Part shown: positions 4,298 to 6,121 of the stretch, piece by piece | Numbering within the stretch: position 1 is the first letter of the stretch | Layout: every line of letters begins with the position of its first letter | Assembly (NCBI GenBank): GCA_020062525.1 | Contig: JAGUWE010000090.1 | Coordinates: 1-6,121 of the forward strand | Source of the DNA: Patescibacteria group bacterium | GTDB taxonomy: Bacteria > Patescibacteriota > Patescibacteriia > JAACEG01 > JAGUWE01 | Length of the DNA stretch: 6,121 nucleotides | Direction of reading: 5' to 3' | Notes under the pieces: model-generated | What the model saw: only the letters and a program-made list of their open reading frames with translations | The model's database searches: none | Told to the model about the DNA's origin: nothing | Program-made: the position numbers and the translations under genes

Positions 4298-4624
4298 TTA
4301 TTTTTTGGCTGCTTGATCTGGGGCAGAAAAATCCTTGGTCGCCCCGGTTTTTTGTTGTTCCTTAGCCATTTTACCGCCATGACCGATAAATTTCCTGGTC
4401 GGAGCAAATTCGCCCAATTTGTGTCCGACCATATTTTCTACCACAAAAACCGGAATATGAATTTTACCATTATGGACACCAAAAGTAAAGCCCACCATTT
4501 CTGGCGTAATAGTGCAATTTCTTGACCAGGTTTTAATTACGGTTTTATCACCCGGCTTAAGACGGGCTATTTTTTTAAGTAGTTTCGGATCAACATAAGG
4601 ACCCTTTTTCAAACTTCTACCCAT
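4298..4624 (-). CDS. rpsS: Ribosomal protein S19
   Basis: S19 sits on the 30S head with S13, contacts A-site tRNA and forms an intersubunit bridge with L5. The 108-residue product starts MGRSLKKGPYVDPKLLKK, the family N-terminus, and contains TWSRNCTITPEMVGFTFGVHNG (about 32-53), VENMVGHKLGEFAPTRKF (about 62-79) and HGGK. Bacterial S19 is usually 91-95 residues; the last ~15 residues (TGATKDFSAPDQAAKK) are a small flexible addition. The start at 4624 is fixed by the conserved N-terminus. The preceding 15 nt are A/T only, with no Shine-Dalgarno sequence. Upstream lies the 137-nt L2-S19 spacer with its long inverted repeat. Confidence 0.98.
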   Translation of the reverse strand: MGRSLKKGPYVDPKLLKKIARLKPGDKTVIKTWSRNCTITPEMVGFTFGVHNGKIHIPVFVVENMVGHKLGEFAPTRKFIGHGGKMAKEQQKTGATKDFSAPDQAAKK

Positions 4625-4657
4625 AAAAATTTATAATTAAATATTTTTTATTGATTT

Positions 4658-4761
4658 ACCCCCACACCTGGAAAGCCTTCTCTTTCAAGGCAGATGATGA
4701 AAGGTGTGAGAAAAATAAATTTTTTAGAAAAGCCACTCTATTTATGGAGGGGTGTGGGGGT
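4658..4761. repeat. 11-nt perfect inverted repeat with internal competing stems (L2-S19 spacer)
   Basis: ACCCCCACACC (4658-4668) is exactly inverted at 4751-4761 (GGTGTGGGGGT), a 104-nt span starting one base after the L2 stop codon (4764-4762). A third site, AGGTGTG (4702-4708), pairs perfectly with CACACCT (4663-4669). It encloses a small stem GCCTT/AAGGC (4675-4679 with 4687-4691). The arm next to S19 can therefore pair with either of two partners. No U-tract follows in the direction of transcription. It could be a MITE-like insertion or a switching intercistronic RNA structure. Confidence 0.7.
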
Positions 4762-5604
4762 TTATCTTTTCTTACTTGGTCGACGTTTTAAAATGAATTT
4801 ATCAGACTTTTTACCTAATTTCCTGGTGATAAAACCTAAAGCTGGCTTGCCCCACGGCGTCTTAGGATGTTTAAGTCCGATCGGATGACTGCCTTCGCCA
4901 CCACCATGAGGATGATCAACCGGATTCATAGCTTTACCGCGAACTGTTGGTTTAATACCGCGATGTCTCATTCTGCCAGCTTTACCCCAGCGAATCAATC
5001 GCCGATCAGGATTAGAAACCTGGCCAATGGTTGCTAAACATTTTTTGGGCACCAAACGAATTTCACCTGAAGGCATCTTTAGTTGGGCATATTTGCCTTC
5101 AACTGCCATCAACATCACCACTACACCAGCGCCGCGTGCCAATTGTCCGCCTTTACCCGGCACCAATTCAACATTATGAATATTAAAACCAATGGGAATA
5201 TATTCTAAAGGCAAAGCATTGCCGATTTTAACATCAATTTTCTTTTGAGAAGAGATTATCTCATCACCGACTTTCAGGCCATCAGGAGCTAAATTATAAC
5301 TTTTTTCACCGTCTGGATAAACTACTAAAGCAATACGAGCGCCACGATTGGGATCATATTCAATCGCTTGAACTTTGGCCGGCTGATCCCATTTATCACG
5401 TTTAAAATCAATAAGACGCAAATATTTTTTGGCACCGCCGCCGCGGTGACGAACAGTAATCTTGCCCGCAACATTACGGCCGGCTTTTTTCTTCTTAATC
5501 ACAATTAAAGATTTTTCCGGCTCCGCTTTAGTAATATCTAAAAAGGCGTCAACACTGGAATGGCGTCTCGCCGGTGAAGTTGGTTTGTAAATTTTAATTG
5601 GCAT
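4762..5604 (-). CDS. rplB: Ribosomal protein L2
   Basis: L2 is a primary 23S rRNA-binding protein needed for subunit association and for organising the peptidyl transferase centre. The 280-residue product is full length for the family (about 273-280). Blocks in order: KIYKPTSPARRHSS (4-17), the RNA-binding OB-fold region with RHRGGGAKKYLRLIDFKRD (about 52-70), IEYDPNRGARIALVVYPDGE (about 81-100), the SH3-like domain with GGQLARGAG (about 152-160), and the C-terminal signature AMNPVDHPHGGGEG (225-238). This signature contains the conserved histidine equivalent to the catalysis-associated His229 of E. coli. It ends in a basic tail, KRRPSKKR. The start at 5604 gives MPIKIYKPTSP, as expected. It follows L23 by 45 nt of A/T repeats, with no Shine-Dalgarno sequence. 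Confidence 0.98.
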   Translation of the reverse strand: MPIKIYKPTSPARRHSSVDAFLDITKAEPEKSLIVIKKKKAGRNVAGKITVRHRGGGAKKYLRLIDFKRDKWDQPAKVQAIEYDPNRGARIALVVYPDGEKSYNLAPDGLKVGDEIISSQKKIDVKIGNALPLEYIPIGFNIHNVELVPGKGGQLARGAGVVVMLMAVEGKYAQLKMPSGEIRLVPKKCLATIGQVSNPDRRLIRWGKAGRMRHRGIKPTVRGKAMNPVDHPHGGGEGSHPIGLKHPKTPWGKPALGFITRKLGKKSDKFILKRRPSKKR

Positions 5605-5610
5605 ATTTTA

Positions 5611-5646
5611 ATCAATTTTAAATTTATAATTTTAAATTTTAAATTT
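5611..5646. repeat. AT-only spacer repeat, copy 2 (L23-L2 junction)
   Basis: This block contains the same ATCAATTTTAAATTT (5611-5625) and 19-mer AATTTTAAATTTTAAATTT (5628-5646) as the S17-L14 spacer, here separated by 2 nt instead of overlapping. It fills most of the 45-nt gap between L23 and L2. It is self-complementary and contains no G and a single C, so it is a weak structure at best. Confidence 0.5.
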
Positions 5647-5649
5647 CTA

Positions 5650-6108
5650 TTACACGCCCTGATAAACTTCAATTTTGTCTTCTGGCTTTAGAGTTACTAC
5701 TGCTTTTTTCCAATTTTTTGTTTTGCCAGTGACTCGACCATAACGGATTTTCTTGCCGGTCATATTAATAATATTAATCTTAACTGGCCTAACCCCGTAA
5801 AGACTAACAATTGCTTTGGCAATTTCTGATTTGCTTGCCAAAGGTGCTACTTCAAAAACATATTGACTACGGGCATTCAAATCAGTTGCTTTTTCGGAAA
5901 TAATCGGTTTAAGCAAAATTTTGCTTGGCTCAATGGTTTGACTCTTTTTTAATTCAGCGACTTTCTTTGGCGGTGTTTCTTTGACTTCAGTTTCTATCCG
6001 AGGTGTGACTTGTTTTTTTTCTTTCTTTTCTGATTTAACCTTGGTTTTCTTGGTTTCTTTTTTTGGAGCTGGTTTTGCTATTTTTTTAAATCGATCAAAA
6101 ATTCCCAT
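5650..6108 (-). CDS. rplW: Ribosomal protein L23 with Lys/Glu/Pro-rich N-terminal extension
   Basis: L23 lies at the exit of the peptide tunnel, next to L29, and is the docking site for trigger factor and SRP. The conserved domain spans about residues 62-150: ILLKPIISEKATDL (64-77), YVFEVAPLASKSEIAKAIVSLYGV (about 83-106), VKINIINMTGKKIRYGRVTGKTKNWKKAVVTLK (about 109-141, a region) and EVYQGV. Normal L23 is about 95 residues; this protein is 152. The extra ~60 N-terminal residues begin with a short amphipathic MGIFDRFKKIA and continue as a low-complexity Lys/Glu/Pro/Thr stretch that should be disordered. The start at 6108 is the first in-frame ATG seen after AT-rich sequence; a shorter start is not available near the core. 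The gene before it, by standard order, should be rplD (L4), outside the window. Confidence 0.96.
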   Translation of the reverse strand: MGIFDRFKKIAKPAPKKETKKTKVKSEKKEKKQVTPRIETEVKETPPKKVAELKKSQTIEPSKILLKPIISEKATDLNARSQYVFEVAPLASKSEIAKAIVSLYGVRPVKINIINMTGKKIRYGRVTGKTKNWKKAVVTLKPEDKIEVYQGV

Positions 6109-6121
6109 ATTTTTTAATAAA

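Noticed and set aside
4658..4761. Terminator of a separate rplW-rplB unit
   Set aside because: The arms are 82 nt apart, no U-tract follows on the minus strand, and S19 continues in the standard operon order.

Overview
The window is an uninterrupted piece of the bacterial S10-spc ribosomal protein gene cluster, all read from the minus strand. In transcription order (high to low coordinate) it holds rplW (L23), rplB (L2), rpsS (S19), rplV (L22), rpsC (S3), rplP (L16), rpmC (L29), rpsQ (S17), rplN (L14), rplX (L24), rplE (L5), rpsN (S14, zinc type) and the first 33 codons of rpsH (S8), which runs off the left edge. Gene order is the standard bacterial one, and no gene in this segment is missing, broken or rearranged. 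I see no credible gene on the plus strand.

The base composition is AT-rich. The genes have almost no Shine-Dalgarno sequences. L23 has a long Lys/Glu/Pro-rich N-terminal extension and L22 a long charged C-terminal one. The spacers are full of short repeats and palindromes. Together these point to a Candidate Phyla Radiation (Patescibacteria) bacterium, most likely of the Parcubacteria type; this is inference from style, not a phylogeny. The code is standard: TGA ends S17 at the expected place for the family, so UGA is not reassigned.

The coding content is ordinary; the unusual part is the spacers. Five junctions are tight or short (L16-L29 and L29-S17 at 5 nt, L5-S14 at 13, L22-S19 at 18, S17-L14 at 31). 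L23-L2 (45 nt) is a simple AT-rich spacer. The other six junctions each carry a different inverted repeat: L2-S19 (137 nt), L22-S3 (98), S3-L16 (52 plus the 3' end of rpsC), L14-L24 (164), L24-L5 (72) and S14-S8 (123). None has the hairpin-plus-U-tract form of an intrinsic terminator, so I read the cluster as one long transcription unit with structured elements between cistrons.

Three observations stand out. (1) At L24-L5 a segment just after the L24 stop can pair either with a spacer copy or, perfectly over 15 nt, with codons 6-11 of L5; this is the same junction where S8 represses the spc operon in E. coli. (2) At S3-L16 a hairpin made of eight copies of the heptamer TACGAAA/TTTCGTA supplies the last ~17 codons and the stop codon of rpsC. 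(3) In L14-L24 a copy of one arm of that heptamer element appears to be split by a second ~107-bp inverted-repeat element flanked by TAATT, which looks like a nested MITE-like insertion inside a core ribosomal operon.
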